Shown here one piece after another: positions 36,991 through 49,650 of a DNA stretch of 64,000 nucleotides. Within the stretch, counting starts at the first letter, position 1, and each line of letters opens with the position of its first letter. The notes under the pieces were generated by a model. It worked only from the letters and a program-made list of their open reading frames with translations, made no database searches and was not told the origin of the DNA. The DNA is from Zygnema circumcarinatum (taxonomy: Eukaryota; Streptophyta; Zygnematophyceae; Zygnematales; Zygnemataceae): contig CM074805.1 of assembly GCA_037447605.1 (NCBI GenBank), forward strand, positions 2,842,945 through 2,906,944. The letters run 5' to 3'. Made by a program: the position numbers and the translations under genes.

Positions 36991-38979
36991 CCGCCTCCGC
37001 CGTCCAAAGCCCTTCCAGCGTCCGTACCCAACGGAGTTTAAGAGGATGTACGGCTTTGTCCGGCGTCCCCTGTCCGTACGTCCGCGATGGAAAGGCCACC
37101 GCGCGATCGCCTCGTCGTCCCGCGAGGAATCGCCGTTGATCTCCAGAAGAGCCAGGTTTAACCAGGCGGCCGCGGCTGGATCCACCACGCGGCTGATTGC
37201 CAAATCGATTTGGGAGCCTCTGATTGGCGGGGTTTACAGGTCCACCTAGTGGACCCGTGACTCAGGCCGCCGGCCGGAGACAACTTTTTGGTCGCTAAGA
37301 TTCCGCCTGCCAGCTGGCGTGCCAGATGACCAATCGCCACTGAGTTGGCCCACCAGGTACTCTCCAATCCAGAAGTCGTACCTCCATATCCGGCGGCCCC
37401 CCATCCACGAGGTACCGAGTCAGTGCTGAAGTCCGCGCCCCTGGCCCCGGAGCGCGGTGGAAGATCCGCGACGGCCAGCGACTGACAGCCCCGACAAGTG
37501 CTGGAGCGTACGGTCAAAACAACGTTACGCTGTTCTATTGCAGTTCTGCGTCTTAATCGAAATCTGTCGCGGCACGGAGCGCCGTTTGTCGTTCCAGGCC
37601 GGATCCACTCCTAGGCCTATCGTAGGGGGTACGGACGATACGGCTTTGGCCCTGAACCGCCCAGCGCCGTCAGTCCGATTGATTCGTACGGTACCCTTTG
37701 TCGACTCGGGGGCCGATTGTCAACGGCCGATTGGATTGACCAAAAATCAACGTTTATGATTGGCAATTGAAGCGCGTACCGTACGGCCTCGCGGCATTGA
37801 CCACCATTCTTGGATTTTTGTAATTTGAAGGAAAATTGTTTTGATCGACGGGGACTCCCGCCCTCCCTCCTTCCCACTCCCGCCCTCCCTCCCTCCCCTC
37901 CCGCCCTCCCTCCCTGCCTCTCCCACCCTCCCTCCCTCCCTCTCCGATCTCCCTCCCTCCCTCTCCGCCCTCCCTCCCTCCCTCTCCCACCCTCTCTACC
38001 TCCCTCCCTCTCTGCCCTCCCTCCCTGCCTCTCCTGCCCTCCCTCCCTCCCNNNNNNNNNNCCCGCCCTCCCTCCCTCCCTCTCCCGCCCTCCCTCCCTC
38101 CCTCTCCCGCCAAACGACGTAGACTCCAACGGCGGGGGAGAGCCGGGCGAAACCTTGCACTGACGATGTGGTACAGTACCCGATCGGACTGCGAGCACCG
38201 CTGGTTCGGTCGAGCCGTTAGGGATCGCAACCACGCGCGCTGGAAGCCACTCAGCATTCTGTTGTCGGACACAGACCCCACGGCCCACAGCACCTTATGC
38301 CCAAATGGAGGTCCAAGGGCGCGGTTCAGTAAGGTTATTCTCCGTTGCAGAGCGAGTCGGTCGAGTCGAGTTCAACATTATTTTAACTCGAACCGTTGCA
38401 TTCTCAGTGGCTCTCCATTCACAATTTGAGTTATCTAATGAAAAGATGCAAACACGTATATTCCACCACGCGCTGCCATTGGACCGGAGATCAGATCTGG
38501 TCCTATGACTCCTGTCGTCACTCTTCCAATTTTTTTGCCCTGCGGCAATCACCTATTGGTCCTACTCCAAGAGTGTAAGGAAAGCAGGCCGATTGATTGA
38601 ACCCCACTCCCTGATTTTCTCGAGCTTATGACCAGTCAGGTTCAATGGAGACCTCACAAACGCCAGACCGAGTTGAACTCAACTCGACTCGCCGCAATGA
38701 AGAGTGGCCCGTCCTAAGGCGAAGGTCTATGCTGACATGTCACGTGCCACGTAGGTCACCTGACACGTGCGGCCAAGTCGGCTCCCTGTGAGTGTCAGCG
38801 CAGTACAGTCTCTGGCATAGTGCTCGGCCACCCACACGCATGTCCACAAGGCCACACGGGCGCAAGTTTGCGTACAAGCCCACATTGCAAGCCCAACCGA
38901 GCAAGTCCCGTCTCAAAAGGCCCACCACATAATAGCCAACCAGGGCGGTGCATGCTGCAGGCTACAAAACTTCCAGTGT
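36991..38979. promoter_or_regulatory. promoter side of the CDPK-like gene and 3' flank of the BPG2-like gene
   Basis: No gene was supported. The GTACGG/CCGTAC word recurs (near 37050, 37075, 37509, 37628, 37686 and 37785). A second CCCTCCCT tract covers 37858-38110. Bases 38346-38371 and 38668-38692 contain loosely complementary GAGTCGAGTT-type words, possibly an eroded inverted repeat. Confidence 0.4.
37858..38110. repeat. (CCCTCCCT)n tract with assembly gap
   Basis: About 250 bases of CCCTCC/CTCTCC repeats are interrupted by ten N at 38052-38061. The true length of the array is unknown. Open frames across it are repeat artefacts. Confidence 0.9.
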
Positions 38980-41900
38980 TCACTTTTTGGGGTCTTCGAA
39001 GAACAGCGGTGGCCGGCGCCGCTCCTCCTCCTCCGACAGCTCCGCAAAGTCGTGCCATTTTGCGCCCAACTCCCCCACCGGCATCGGCCTGCGAGTGAAC
39101 GTCTCCACGCCCCGCGGCGCGTGCACGCACAGCCGCAACCGCCTGCTTTCCGCCGCTAAGGGCTCAGCAGACTCGCCCGCCCTGGCAGGCCGCCTGCCAG
39201 CTGGCGCCATCCCCGACACTTGGACCCATCCAAGGCCGGATATCGCCACGTCGGCTGTAGGCCTGTCAGGGATTGGCTCGCGGGCAAAGGCAGCTTCAGA
39301 AAACGTTGGCAGCAAAGCAAGACTTGGATTCAAGGCAGTCAAGTCCTGACTGCACGAATTGAGCTCTCCAACAAGCGTTCCCTATCTCAGCTCCTATGTG
39401 GGCAAAGCAAGGGTTCATCTCCAGTCTCACCTCATCCCCAGGTCGGCCTCCAGCTCCACTATTCGGCGATTGGGCAGACCTTCCCAGATGGCCGCCTCTC
39501 CGCCATGGCCAGTAGGAGGGACGAGGGCCTTCCCAACCTCGTTCTGCAGACATATACGCCCCTCAGCCCTGTTGAGAATCACCAGCAACATATACTTTGA
39601 TGGCATTTTCTTGTTTCTCAACTGAAGAATCATGTGCTCCATATCACTGTAAGATTCCTGGAACTTCTGATAATTTAGCGGGATGGCAGCAGTACAAGGT
39701 AAGGAACAGAGAGCCCTGCAAAGACCTTATAGAAAGCGTCCGCCTCGTCTGTCGGCACCGTGAGGATGCGCACAGAGGTCGCCCCAAAGAAGGTGAAGAG
39801 CACGGAGGGCGGAGCCTGGCCCAAAATCTCCCCCCGTACAGCGAGTGTTAGCCAGCAGATTCTCGCAACCAACACTAGCTGAGATCATTCCAAACGATTG
39901 CTTCTCTCCCCTCGCCTGCATTTCCCTAAAGGCAGAGTGCAGACCTGCTTACCAGGGTGCCCCTGATTTCACGCATGCCTATCTTGATATAGAACGCGAA
40001 CACGCTGCAAATGAGGCCCTGGACTCACCTCTAGAACATCGATGCGCAGCAGACCACCCCAGAAAATGCTTCGGCCGGCCATTCCCCTTCCACTGCTCGT
40101 TGTGTCCGTCTCCTCCTCTCCGACATCAACCACCCGAGAATCCTGTCTTCCCAAGGACCCTTCCTCAACATCTGCATCTTCTGTGTCCAACAGATTTCTG
40201 CTGCCTTTTCCATCAGTCTTTCCTTCCCTGTGAGGAATCCCCACAATGTCAAAAGGAGACGCAATGTAGCCCCTCAGCCTCCGTCGCGGAGCTAGCAGTG
40301 GTAGATCTGGGGGGTCAACGACAGCTGGCATGCGATGGTGAAGATGAACGCCCGCCGTGTCGAACAAATCCTGAACGGCCGGAAAGAAGCACACAGAGCG
40401 TCAGTTACACTCACCCTTCAACAAATACACAACATATTAAAAAACGGAATAGAATATGAAGACCCTCCCCTGCTCTTGCGCGCAAATCTTTTGAATACAA
40501 TGCATGTGACAGTACCGCCGAGCCTGCAAAGGCGGGGATGGCGATGGGCGCGAGGGTGGTCCCCGGCATGGCCGACGCGATGGGCCGCCTCCGCCGCGCT
40601 GCTGCGGCTGCAAAGTCGCGCTGGGCCATGTCCTCTGCGGGACCCCTCAGGCAGAGAGAGGGTCAGAGGGAGGGAGCCTCCAACATGGGGCTTTTCAGAA
40701 TGCTTCAAACAAGCAGAGATGGGTTCAGCCATAATGAGGACAACCGCTACTGCTCTGGCGATGCGTTTCCTAGCTCTTTTCTCGCTTGACTAGAGAGTAC
40801 AACGGGCTATACCACAGGCATAAGAGTATCCTACACATGGCCGTGAACATCCAGATCCTGATCTTGATGTGAACAGCGACTCGCCTTGTAGCGCTTTCAC
40901 TTGAACAGTGCTTTACCCCTACGCAAAAAGCCCTCGTCTTAACTATATCAGTCATGAACACTACATTGAATAGCTTTGCCATACAATATCAGGTTATCTG
41001 AGCTGCTCTCCACGTCCCGGTGGATGAAACATGAGCACAGCAACCCCGGATTCCTGCTTATGCTTCCACTGGTGGACCCCAGCCATGAAATTCCACTATA
41101 GATCCTAATTTTTCTGATTCCATACATGGCAACACTCCAATACAGGCTTCTGAAACGACATAACAAACGCTCAAGAAAAGGAGAAAGGCAGTCACTGACT
41201 CACCAAGCAGTGCAGAAATGAATGCCGACTTTCCCACATTTGCCGCGCCCTGCATGCTCCATCCTATCACCCGAGTAAGCAGTGCCAAAGAAACGGTCCA
41301 TGATCAGAGCATAGCACGTTGGAGTGAGCTCACATAGTATTGCTTAAGAAGAAAAAAAAAATTGTGAGGGCCATACTCTCTAAGGGCTGAAAGGTAAAAA
41401 AAAAAAAAGGTGAGAAGGTGAAAAAAAGGTGAAAGAAGCAGCAGACTAACGGATTGCTCACCATAACATAAACATCACGTCCCTTCATTAGCGGAACAGT
41501 CCCGATTCCCCGCAGTCCACCCCAAAAAAGAAAGGAAGGAATGTCAGGGAACGCAAGGCCTGTGTTCTAGTGATCGATAGCTGATGCAAGCAGTCAGCTG
41601 AGATGACAAATATCGCATAAATTAACAATCACAATAGATTTGGCCCTAGACTTTAGAACCCTTGCGTAAATCCATGAATTTTGCGGACCAGAACCCGCTC
41701 ACACATTCTACCAATACGTGAGAAATGCATCAGACATTCATGCCAGAGCTGCCAGTGTGGATCGAGAGTACGTCCATCAGAAAATGCATCCTTAAATGGG
41801 AAACAGTAAAATGCATCGCTAGCTCACAAGCGTTCGTAAAAGGATCATAGCACACTCGAGAGTTCAAACCAGATCAATTTCTGCCTTTCTACCTGTCTTT

Positions 41901-44900
41901 CTCTCATAATGGCGGCCGCCACACTGGCAATGCCGAGTGCAGCTTTCGAGCTTGTCAGATGCATGCTGATGACGCTGCAATGGAAGAGACGAGAGTGCTT
42001 CAGATTTCCTTACAACATGAAAGATGCTGGAATCTAAAAGTAAGTTCGAACCTTCCTCCGACGACCGGTAATGCCATGAATTATGTCAACAGACGAAAGT
42101 TACAAGCCTATGAATTTCGTGTAAGATTCACAATTATGATTGTCAAAACGTCCTCTTGCAACGGGAAAAACTCGTCGTCGTCTAGCGTTGAAAAATCCCA
42201 GGACGACCACATTCATTGAACACGGAGGCTGAAGACGACAAAAAAGCAGCAGCGCATTCCCCTTTCTGAAACAGTCCAACTGTTTTTTGTTGAGCCCCCC
42301 CTGACTCACTTGAGCCTCTTATTGGCCACCGCCTCTGCCAGCCAGTCCCCCACAGCGCGCAGACACGTGCCCTCAGGCAGAAGGTCCACCTGAAGGCATC
42401 CGGGAAGGCACAGGTTACAGAACGACTTTCAGACAGAAAATCGCAACTAAAGGTTTTACAGAAACATGGTCCTCCGAATGGCCCCCTTGAATGAGCTTCA
42501 GACAAGCAAGCATGCAAACATGTCGAACGACCACCTCCTTCTCCTATCTCCGCTTCCCTCCCTCCTCCCATTGCTCGCTCCTTCCCCTGCCTCGGCCACT
42601 CGCCACACTTCCAATTCCCCTCTCACCCATCTGCCCACCCCGCAGCCCTCCACTCCCCACTCTCCTCCTTCCCCTCCCACTCTGTCTCGCGGTCTTTCCA
42701 CGCAGCAAAAGGGGCCATTAATTAGTTGAACCGCACCTTAGTGACAACGAGGACTATTGGATTGGCTCCTATTAGGTCCCGCACACGCGTAAGGAAGCTT
42801 CCGTTGAAATCCACGATGTCGATCTTAATGATTGAAACAAACAATCATCGGAGACAAGGAACCCAAGACACAAGGAGTAATCTCCAGGCTGTTACACAAG
42901 AGAAACTTCACTTGCCCTTACAATAGAGCCACAGTTTGCAAGTTGCCAGGTCCCATATTTCTATATGCAGAGGATAAAGTGGTTTACGTGCCGTCGATTG
43001 AACTATTCATCAAAATGAGCAGGCAAGTGTCTCAAAGTTGTGTTTTTATCCAGAGAGTTCAAACAAGGCAGCATTTTCAATTCCTTAGACTACCAACAAC
43101 ACCCGATAGCAAGCATCCGTAGCCTCATTTACGTGCTATATGGTCATAGCACACGCAGTATATCTCTGAACACATTATCCCTGTAAAATCAGGATACGAT
43201 CTCCCAGTGGCATACTCAGAAGCACATTTGCAACGTTTTATGTTTCTGTGCCCGTTCGGTATGTTGCACTGAAGCTATGAGGTCTCTAACACAAAAATTG
43301 CCCAGTATAACTTCCATCGTCTGTCCTAATTCTCTTCCTTCATACAACTGTCCTGCAACCTACTGCAGACAAGATGATCACTGAAAATAATTGAGGGCGA
43401 GCTGCGCACGAGAGTGAGATAGCCGAACTCACCAGTTTCACAACCAGCGCCTTCTGGTGGCGTAAGAACGCGAGCTGTTCCCTCAGCTCCTCGGCAGACA
43501 CAAACCCTCGACCCTTTCCATACCCGCCATTTCCCCCCACAGCCGGTACCATGGCTCCCTGTGCCAGCTGGCGGCAGCGCCCACAGAGCAGCGTTTTCAA
43601 CTGCCGATGCGCCTTTTTCTGCACGCACCTACAGGTGCCGATAAATCAAAAAGGCAACATGCTTCTCAATTTGGTGTATCTGTTAATGAACTTGTGCTAT
43701 ACACCACCTAAGAAACCCACACGAGGTGCTCCTCCCCAGCTAAAGGAAGTTCCAAATGTGATGGAAATACTTCAAACACACAATAGATGCTAACCTCAAC
43801 AGACTTGCCGAAACTCTTACCACTTCGTAAATGTCTGGTGCGACATAACCGGGTGATACACTATCCTCCGTCTGAAGGAGAGCACCACATCCATAGCACC
43901 CGGCACCTGTCCGCATTACAGCCTTCAGCTTTGCGCCTTCGCGTTCTTTAACAACACCAGCATCTCTCCTTCCTTTTCTTGACTTTGCGAAGTCTGGAGA
44001 ACTCCCCGCTCCCCTCATTCCATCCACTGGAAACGCTCTGCTGTCCTGAACAGCTCTCTCCCCCCGCCTCCATGTTGCAGAAAAATTTCTGCTCTGTCCT
44101 TGGCTACTTTGGGAATAATGTTCGGACCCGTCCTCGCTATTCCTTTGAGATAACCGTGGATATGCGTCGCGGGCAGCGTCCGCAGCAGCAGACTCTCCGG
44201 AATATTCGTGCCAGCCGTCCCTTCCAGAAGAGCGGGAGTCGTCGCCCAAGTCCTTGGAAGTAGGAAGTGCTCCGTGTGCAGTCCGCCTTACGTGAGTTGC
44301 ATCATTTCTATCACCTGCAGGAGCTTCAGCCACGCTTTTCCATAAGCAACCTGTGTGCAGCTCGCATGCACTATGACGCTCCACTCGTCTATCTTATTAA
44401 ATTCCGTGGAAGGGTCTCGGACGTAGCATGTGCATGCATCAGCTGCTTTTTGTTACGCTTCTGGGAGCTCACAACAAAAGCCAGGCCTTCAGTTCGCTCC
44501 AAGCAGGAGGAGAAAACAACGCAAAAATTGTTGTCAATTGTACAAAAGAAGCTGGACCGAAAAGGCCTCACATAATTCTCCAAACAAAGTCAGGAGAGAG
44601 CAGAGCCATTGACAGCATAGAACTAAGCAATGGCGAGGAGAAAAGCAGGCTACAGGCTGGCCTAAGCACGGACCAGGGGCAGCTGGAGACGCTGCTGCAG
44701 CAAGCTCCCGGCGTCGCTCATCCCCGCCAAAGAATGCGTTGCGTGGCCGCCATGGCCTCTCCAGGAGCTCGGCCACGCCGCCATAGCCTAACCGGAGGCC
44801 CTCCATCCCTCGCAGAAACCTCCGCCTCGCCGCCTCGCTCGCTCCACCACTCCGCGGACGCGCAGGAGGGTACGACGGGGCGGTGCTCTCTGCCGCCACC

Positions 44901-45034
44901 GCGACCGCTTCTCCGTTAAACTGTTCACGGCGTCCCATGTCGTGGATGCGCCCGTTGGGCTCGCGGCCGACATTGTTCCTGCATGCGTGCGCGCATGGGG
45001 TTGTTGGAGCGGCTCCACAAGCAGCCGTGGCCAT
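38980..45034 (-). CDS. BPG2: BPG2-like circularly permuted GTPase (YqeH/NOA1 family), probably plastid
   Basis: The protein is about 767 residues. Exons in transcript order: 45034-44674 (tentative), 44314-43821, 43618-43433, 42823-42737, 42389-42310, 41974-41893, 41482-41462, 41249-41204, 40634-40516, 40370-40029, 39815-39726, 39543-39431 and 39262-38980. GTPase motifs run in permuted order: G4 TKVD in VLVVTKVDLLP, G5 HLTSSKAALGI, G1 GAANVGKSAFI, G2 PGTTLAPI, G3 DTAGVHLHHR. A zinc-binding pair (CYGCG, CGRC) precedes them, and the C terminus carries TADVAISGLGW and VETFTRRPMPVGELG. Land-plant BPG2 acts in chloroplast rRNA maturation and greening. Exon 1 (MATAACG...) is Ala/Arg-rich like a transit peptide, but its donor is a weak GTCCGT, so the N terminus is provisional. 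A 21-nt microexon (GRDVYVM) sits between G5 and G1. The ~45-residue acidic insert after RLRGYIASPFD looks lineage-specific. Confidence 0.92.
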
Positions 45035-46593
45035 GCGCGAGGACAGGGCGGGGGGGTACACGTGGCGCCCATCCCACCCCGCACGCCGTACTTTGCCGTA
45101 CCGTACGGCCGCGCACCGAGGGAGGCGAGGCGGTCCCAGAAATCAGAATAATCTTTTGTCGTCTTGTTCCGACAAAGGACCTGGTCCAGCGCGGCCATGA
45201 TTGTGTCGAGCGCACTGCGCGTTGACTCGCGTACGGACGCCACGAGCCCCCCTCTCCCTCTCTCCCTCCCTCCCTCTCTCCGTCTCTCCCTCCCTCTCTC
45301 CCTCCCTCCGCCTGCTGTCGGAGTCGGCGCAGTTCACGTTCGGACGGTGGGGGAGCGCGCGGGGGCTCCCTTCACCGCCGCACTGTGAAGGGAAATGACA
45401 CAGTCTCATTTACAGCGTACACATGGCCGTTGCCGTGGCCGTAGCGCACGACTGAACTGGTGCGCCATGTGTCCGCAGTACGGCTGCCGGGCCCTTTGAC
45501 CCTTGGGCCATGGGAGAGGAGCGGAGGCCATGGCCGCCTTCCCGCCTTCTCGTCGTCGCATGTAGAGGTCGACAATATGCATGCGTGCTTTATTGTTGCG
45601 ACGCCATGCAAGAGATGGGAAATCGCAAGCAGAATCTCTCTTGAAATAAAGATAGCTGTCCAGCATGAATTGCGGCTGCAACGCATTGCTTTGGTGTGAC
45701 TTATAGCAAACGGCCAGGTTTCCATGTTCAATGATGAGCAGCTTCTGCTGTCTATTTAACAACCTCGAAAAAAATAAGGCCAAAAGCAACGATTTGCATA
45801 AATACGTGAAACCATACTCGTGCAATTCATGCTATCTGCAACAGCAGGTCTCATCATAATGACGAAGGATGAACGACTAGTTTGCGAACTTTTATAGGCT
45901 GCTATGCAAAATTACAAAACTGCTTCCTATTCTTGCTTCCTATTCAAAAGCATAGACACGCTAAGACCAGCTCGGCCCGTGTGGACAGCCACTCAATCGT
46001 CCGCACTCACTCGGTTGCTTAACCGATGGTCGTAACTCTCCGAACCAAACCATGCACTCGCATGCACTGTTATATTCACAACAGTTAACTTATTGTATCA
46101 GGCGTGCGCGCACAGCTGGTAAGTGTGCAAGTAAAGGCTTTACTTTATCCAGCGATCAAGGGCGTTAGACGGTGTGAGTTTGACTGTTTCCTAACTACGG
46201 CTGCTCATCTTATTTGAAAAGGCTTGCTGAACCCACATCGTGGCTGCATGCAGCGAATGCAAATGCAGTTGCTGCAGAAAAATGCCGGAGCTGTCTTCCT
46301 TTCCCGTCCATTAAAAAACACCTCCCCAGAATGGACTGAACTGAAAGCAGGCTCAAGGTCACCCGTTCAAAAAGATTGTCCCTGCAGCATCCACACCAAC
46401 CAGCAGAGCATTAGAACAACAGCCATCAGCGCAATCTCTTTCATCTCGCACATTCAGACAGAAATCATAAGCAGGTCTCATCCTATGAAAGAGCTGGAAC
46501 CTTTCTCTACTCAGAAAATTGGTGACGAGGTCTGACTGCCTAGTTCAATTCTGGACGCCGGCACATGGGGAAGGGTTGGTGCTTACTTCAATC
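45035..46593. promoter_or_regulatory. BPG2-like promoter region and MYB 3' flank
   Basis: The first ~350 bases are GC-rich with CCGTACCGTACGGCCG near 45095 and a CT-rich microsatellite at 45248-45310, consistent with the promoter of the minus-strand BPG2-like gene. The remainder (about 45400-46590) is AT-richer with no supportable exon and probably includes the MYB 3' UTR. Confidence 0.45.
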
Positions 46594-48808
46594 TTAGTGA
46601 GGCAGTGCATAAGACGCTGCTTCCGAGGATGATGAGAGCTGAGGATCTTCTTCTATTCCATGAATTCCAAAAGCTGACGTATTTTCTAGTAGCCTTCTAG
46701 CTAGGCCGGGATTCGTGCCGAGAAGTGTCCAAAAAGCGTCGGTTATATGCGTCGAATGAACCGACTCGTTCTCCCTGCTGCATTGGATCGGCAAGCTCTG
46801 ACTGGCGGGGACAGGTAGGGGAGGGGGGAGCATAGAGAAGGAGCCGCCATTGAAGCTTGCGGCCGTGCAGGACGTGAAGCCGTCGAGCGGTTCCATGTCG
46901 GCCCCAGACGGAGCGAAGCAGACGGCGTTCTGCGCTGCCATGCTCAGAGCGCCCGCAAATATGGCGGACTGCAGCTCCGCTTTCTTGGCGGAGGGCAGAC
47001 CGGGCGAGCTCGGGGCTCCTCTCCACCCATCACCGCCGTTTACATGGCCAGGGCCGGGCATGCACGAATCAGTAGGGCAGCTAGCAAAGCTGTTGTTCTC
47101 AGAGTTGCATAGAGAGCCTTGTTGGACGCTCTCTTCCTGAAGGTTAGGATACAAGGATGGGGACTGGCAGTGACTCCATATATCTATGTCTGCCAAGTGA
47201 AGTTTGTCAAGCAAGGAATGTCCTAGAGGTGACGACGATGTGCCACCTCCACGGTGTGGACTAGCCATAGAAGCGTCGGAAAGAAACATGTTTGTGGAGG
47301 AAGATGAGTAGCATCCCGACAGAGCTCTTTCAGGACAGGATCGCATGTCGATCTCAGCTGTGGCCTCTGACACCAACGTCTCCACGTCAGGCGCAGGCTC
47401 GGACCAAGCATTGCTGCAGACGAATGCGCTTTCTATCGCGGAGTGATTGAAGGCACTCGTATTCATCCAGCTTCGGAGAGATGTGGAGCTTTTGACCTGC
47501 TTTGCTTCTGCGGCTGCAATTACTTCTGCAGCGTGCCGCCGCTGGAGGCGCACCGCTGCATCCCTCTGAGCAGCAAGGGAGGCGACTTCTCCAGGGCAGC
47601 CAGCTTTCAGAGATCGCTTCGCCATCTCCTCGAGGACAAGTCGCCTTTCGAAGTCGCCATTGCTTATGTTGGTTATGTGCTCCGGCAGATCTGGGCTCTT
47701 CTGCATGCTATGGGAGGGAGAAACGTCCTCGGTCGGTTTTGCAGGTACTCCATCCTTGGCAGCAGGTTTCCCTTCAGAATCAAGCTGCGCCGATGCATGG
47801 CTCACAATGGCCGCCTTCAGGATGGAAGGCCCGACTCCAAAGGCTGCAGCGGCTCGGATGTCGGCAACCTGCAACGCGCAGAAAGTCAAGAGCAGTCAGG
47901 GTGGTCCTTTCGCTGAATGGTTCCTCCTATCTAACCGTTCAAGGCAGACAAACAAGTTTGCAAACGCTGAAACAAACTTGCTTCACCAATATCACGGTAG
48001 CTGGAAAAAAATCCCGAGAAAGCGGAACCAAATTCAGGAAGGTAGAGAGAATGCGTTTCAAGATAAGCAAAGCATGTTTTCAAAGACAATGCGAGCAAGC
48101 TGAGAGGTATATGCGCACCTGCGGGTTTTGCAGGATTCCGGTGAGCACCCGAACATAGCGGTGCTTCAGGTAGTTGTTCCAATGGTTCTGCAATGAGAGA
48201 GAGGAAATTCCAACAGATTTTAGAATGAATGAAACTGCAGCGTTTGGATGTGCCTGATAGGGAACGTGGAAACAAGTTCAGGAAGTTAAGAGGAGACAAA
48301 CATGGTAAGATACGGTTGGAGGGAAAAAGTCACTGAACTGTGCTGTTCCCTAATGTACGTGATAACGTTTGTCAGTTCAGGAAAGTCTCACCTTTACAGC
48401 GCTGTCAGTGCGGCCATGGAGCTCCTTGGCGATGTGCGCCCACCGCGGGCCGTTGCGTGCGTAACCCAGCGCGATGGCGCGGCTCTCGTCCTCGCTGAAG
48501 CGCTCCTTCACCACCTGCACCCCACTCCCTCTCGTCAGCGCCCTCCCTTGTCTTCGCCGCCAATGTTCCCCGCCAATCCAACCCTCCAAGCCCCCCAGGA
48601 AGCCGGCAGGCAGCCATGGTGCGCGGCGCACCGCGGGGCTGAGGTGGTTGAGCCAGCGCAGGCGGCAGCTCTTGGGCGTGCGGCGCTCGAGGCCGGGCTC
48701 GGCGGCGACCTGCGCCCAGCGGTGCGCGCCGCGCAGGCTCACGGCGCGGCGCAACGCTCGGTCCTCGGCCCGGCCCCAACACTTCCTCTGCTGCTCGCCC
48801 CCCGCCAT
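46594..48808 (-). CDS. R2R3-MYB transcription factor
   Basis: The protein is 547 residues in exons 48808-48632, 48514-48392, 48187-48119 and 47868-46594, with all introns in phase 0. R2 (about residues 9-57) has the three spaced tryptophans W11, W31 and W52 (CWGRAEDRALRRAVSLRG ... CRLRWLNHL). R3 (about 61-108) begins RFSEDESRAIALGYARNG, so its first tryptophan is Phe as usual in plant R2R3-MYBs, and continues WAHIAKELHGRTDSAVK and NHWNNYLKHR. The remaining ~435 residues are Ser-rich, contain EVIAAAEAKQV, and hold no second domain I know; they may be a regulatory or activation region. It should act in the nucleus on MYB-core DNA. Target pathway and subgroup cannot be read from sequence. The upstream region carries a GGGA repeat at 48956-48990. 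Confidence 0.9.
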
Positions 48809-49650
48809 CGCTGCGCCTCGCAACCTCCGGTGCAGGTCCAGCCAGCCAGCGGCGGAGAAGGCAAAAGCGGCCCGTAAGGCCTTGCGGCTATGACCCACTG
48901 GCCCGCCACCCGCGCAAGGGAGGCGGCCGCGAACGGGGGGCTTGCTCACGGATCTGGAGGGAGGGAGGGAGGGAGGGAGGGAGAGAGGAGGGGAGGGAGA
49001 GAGCGAGGGAGCGCGGCCGTGGGAGCGAAGGCGGAGGCGGGCGAGGAGGGCTACGCTGCGCAAAAGGTCGCCATAGCCCTCGCGAATTTGGCGGCGAGCG
49101 GCCGCGGCCGTACGTAAGGCGCGGCCGCGACCGCGGCGTGTCCGTAGCGGCGGACGGGCGGGCGGCAGCGCTGGGTTTTGCACGTGCAGAGCAGCGCTTC
49201 TATTCGCTGTGTCTGGCCGCGCCGCGTCAGCATGTGCCGGGAGGGAGGCGGTTTTTCGACCGCCCGAGGCGCGCCGGGGCGCCGCCCACGTGGCGGCCAC
49301 GCCGGCGCGGCATTGAATGGGCGGCCGGCCGGCCTCTGGCGCGGGATCGCGCGGATCGGACGGCGGGTGGCGCGGCCCGCGGGGCGGGGCCGAGCGGCCT
49401 CGCTAAATGAACCCCCACGGCGCACTAATGCGCCGTACGGCCGAAGCGGTCGCGCCGTAGGGCTGGCCGTACGGCCAGCGGACTGCCGACGCGCACGAGC
49501 GGGCCGCACGGGCGAATGATTGCGCTGAGAGCGGGGCCTCGCATGGTGCAAGCATTCATGGCCGCGGCCTCGCATGGCGTGGCATGGCAGGGCATGGCTT
49601 GGCATGGCAGGGCATGGCTTGGCATGGCAGGGCGCTTCGATGGGCGTTTC
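48809..49650. promoter_or_regulatory. GC island upstream of the MYB gene
   Basis: The island is extremely GC/CpG-rich, with (GGGA)n at 48956-48990 and repeated CGTACGG words at about 49108, 49434 and 49468. Long frames here are composition artefacts. It is the likely promoter of the minus-strand MYB gene. Confidence 0.45.
49581..49632 (+). repeat. 20-bp tandem repeat, about 2.6 copies
   Basis: The unit GGCATGGCAGGGCATGGCTT occurs at 49581-49600 and 49601-49620, with a partial third copy to about 49632. The flanking bases share the GGCATGG core. Confidence 0.9.

Noticed and set aside
36640-37249. Frames extending the CDPK-like protein upstream through the GAGAGG repeat (MAFPSRTYGQ start).
   Set aside because: The repeat yields Arg/Glu/Gly strings unlike CDPK N termini, and a well-placed ATG lies directly after it at 36811. 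The repeat is more likely 5' leader.
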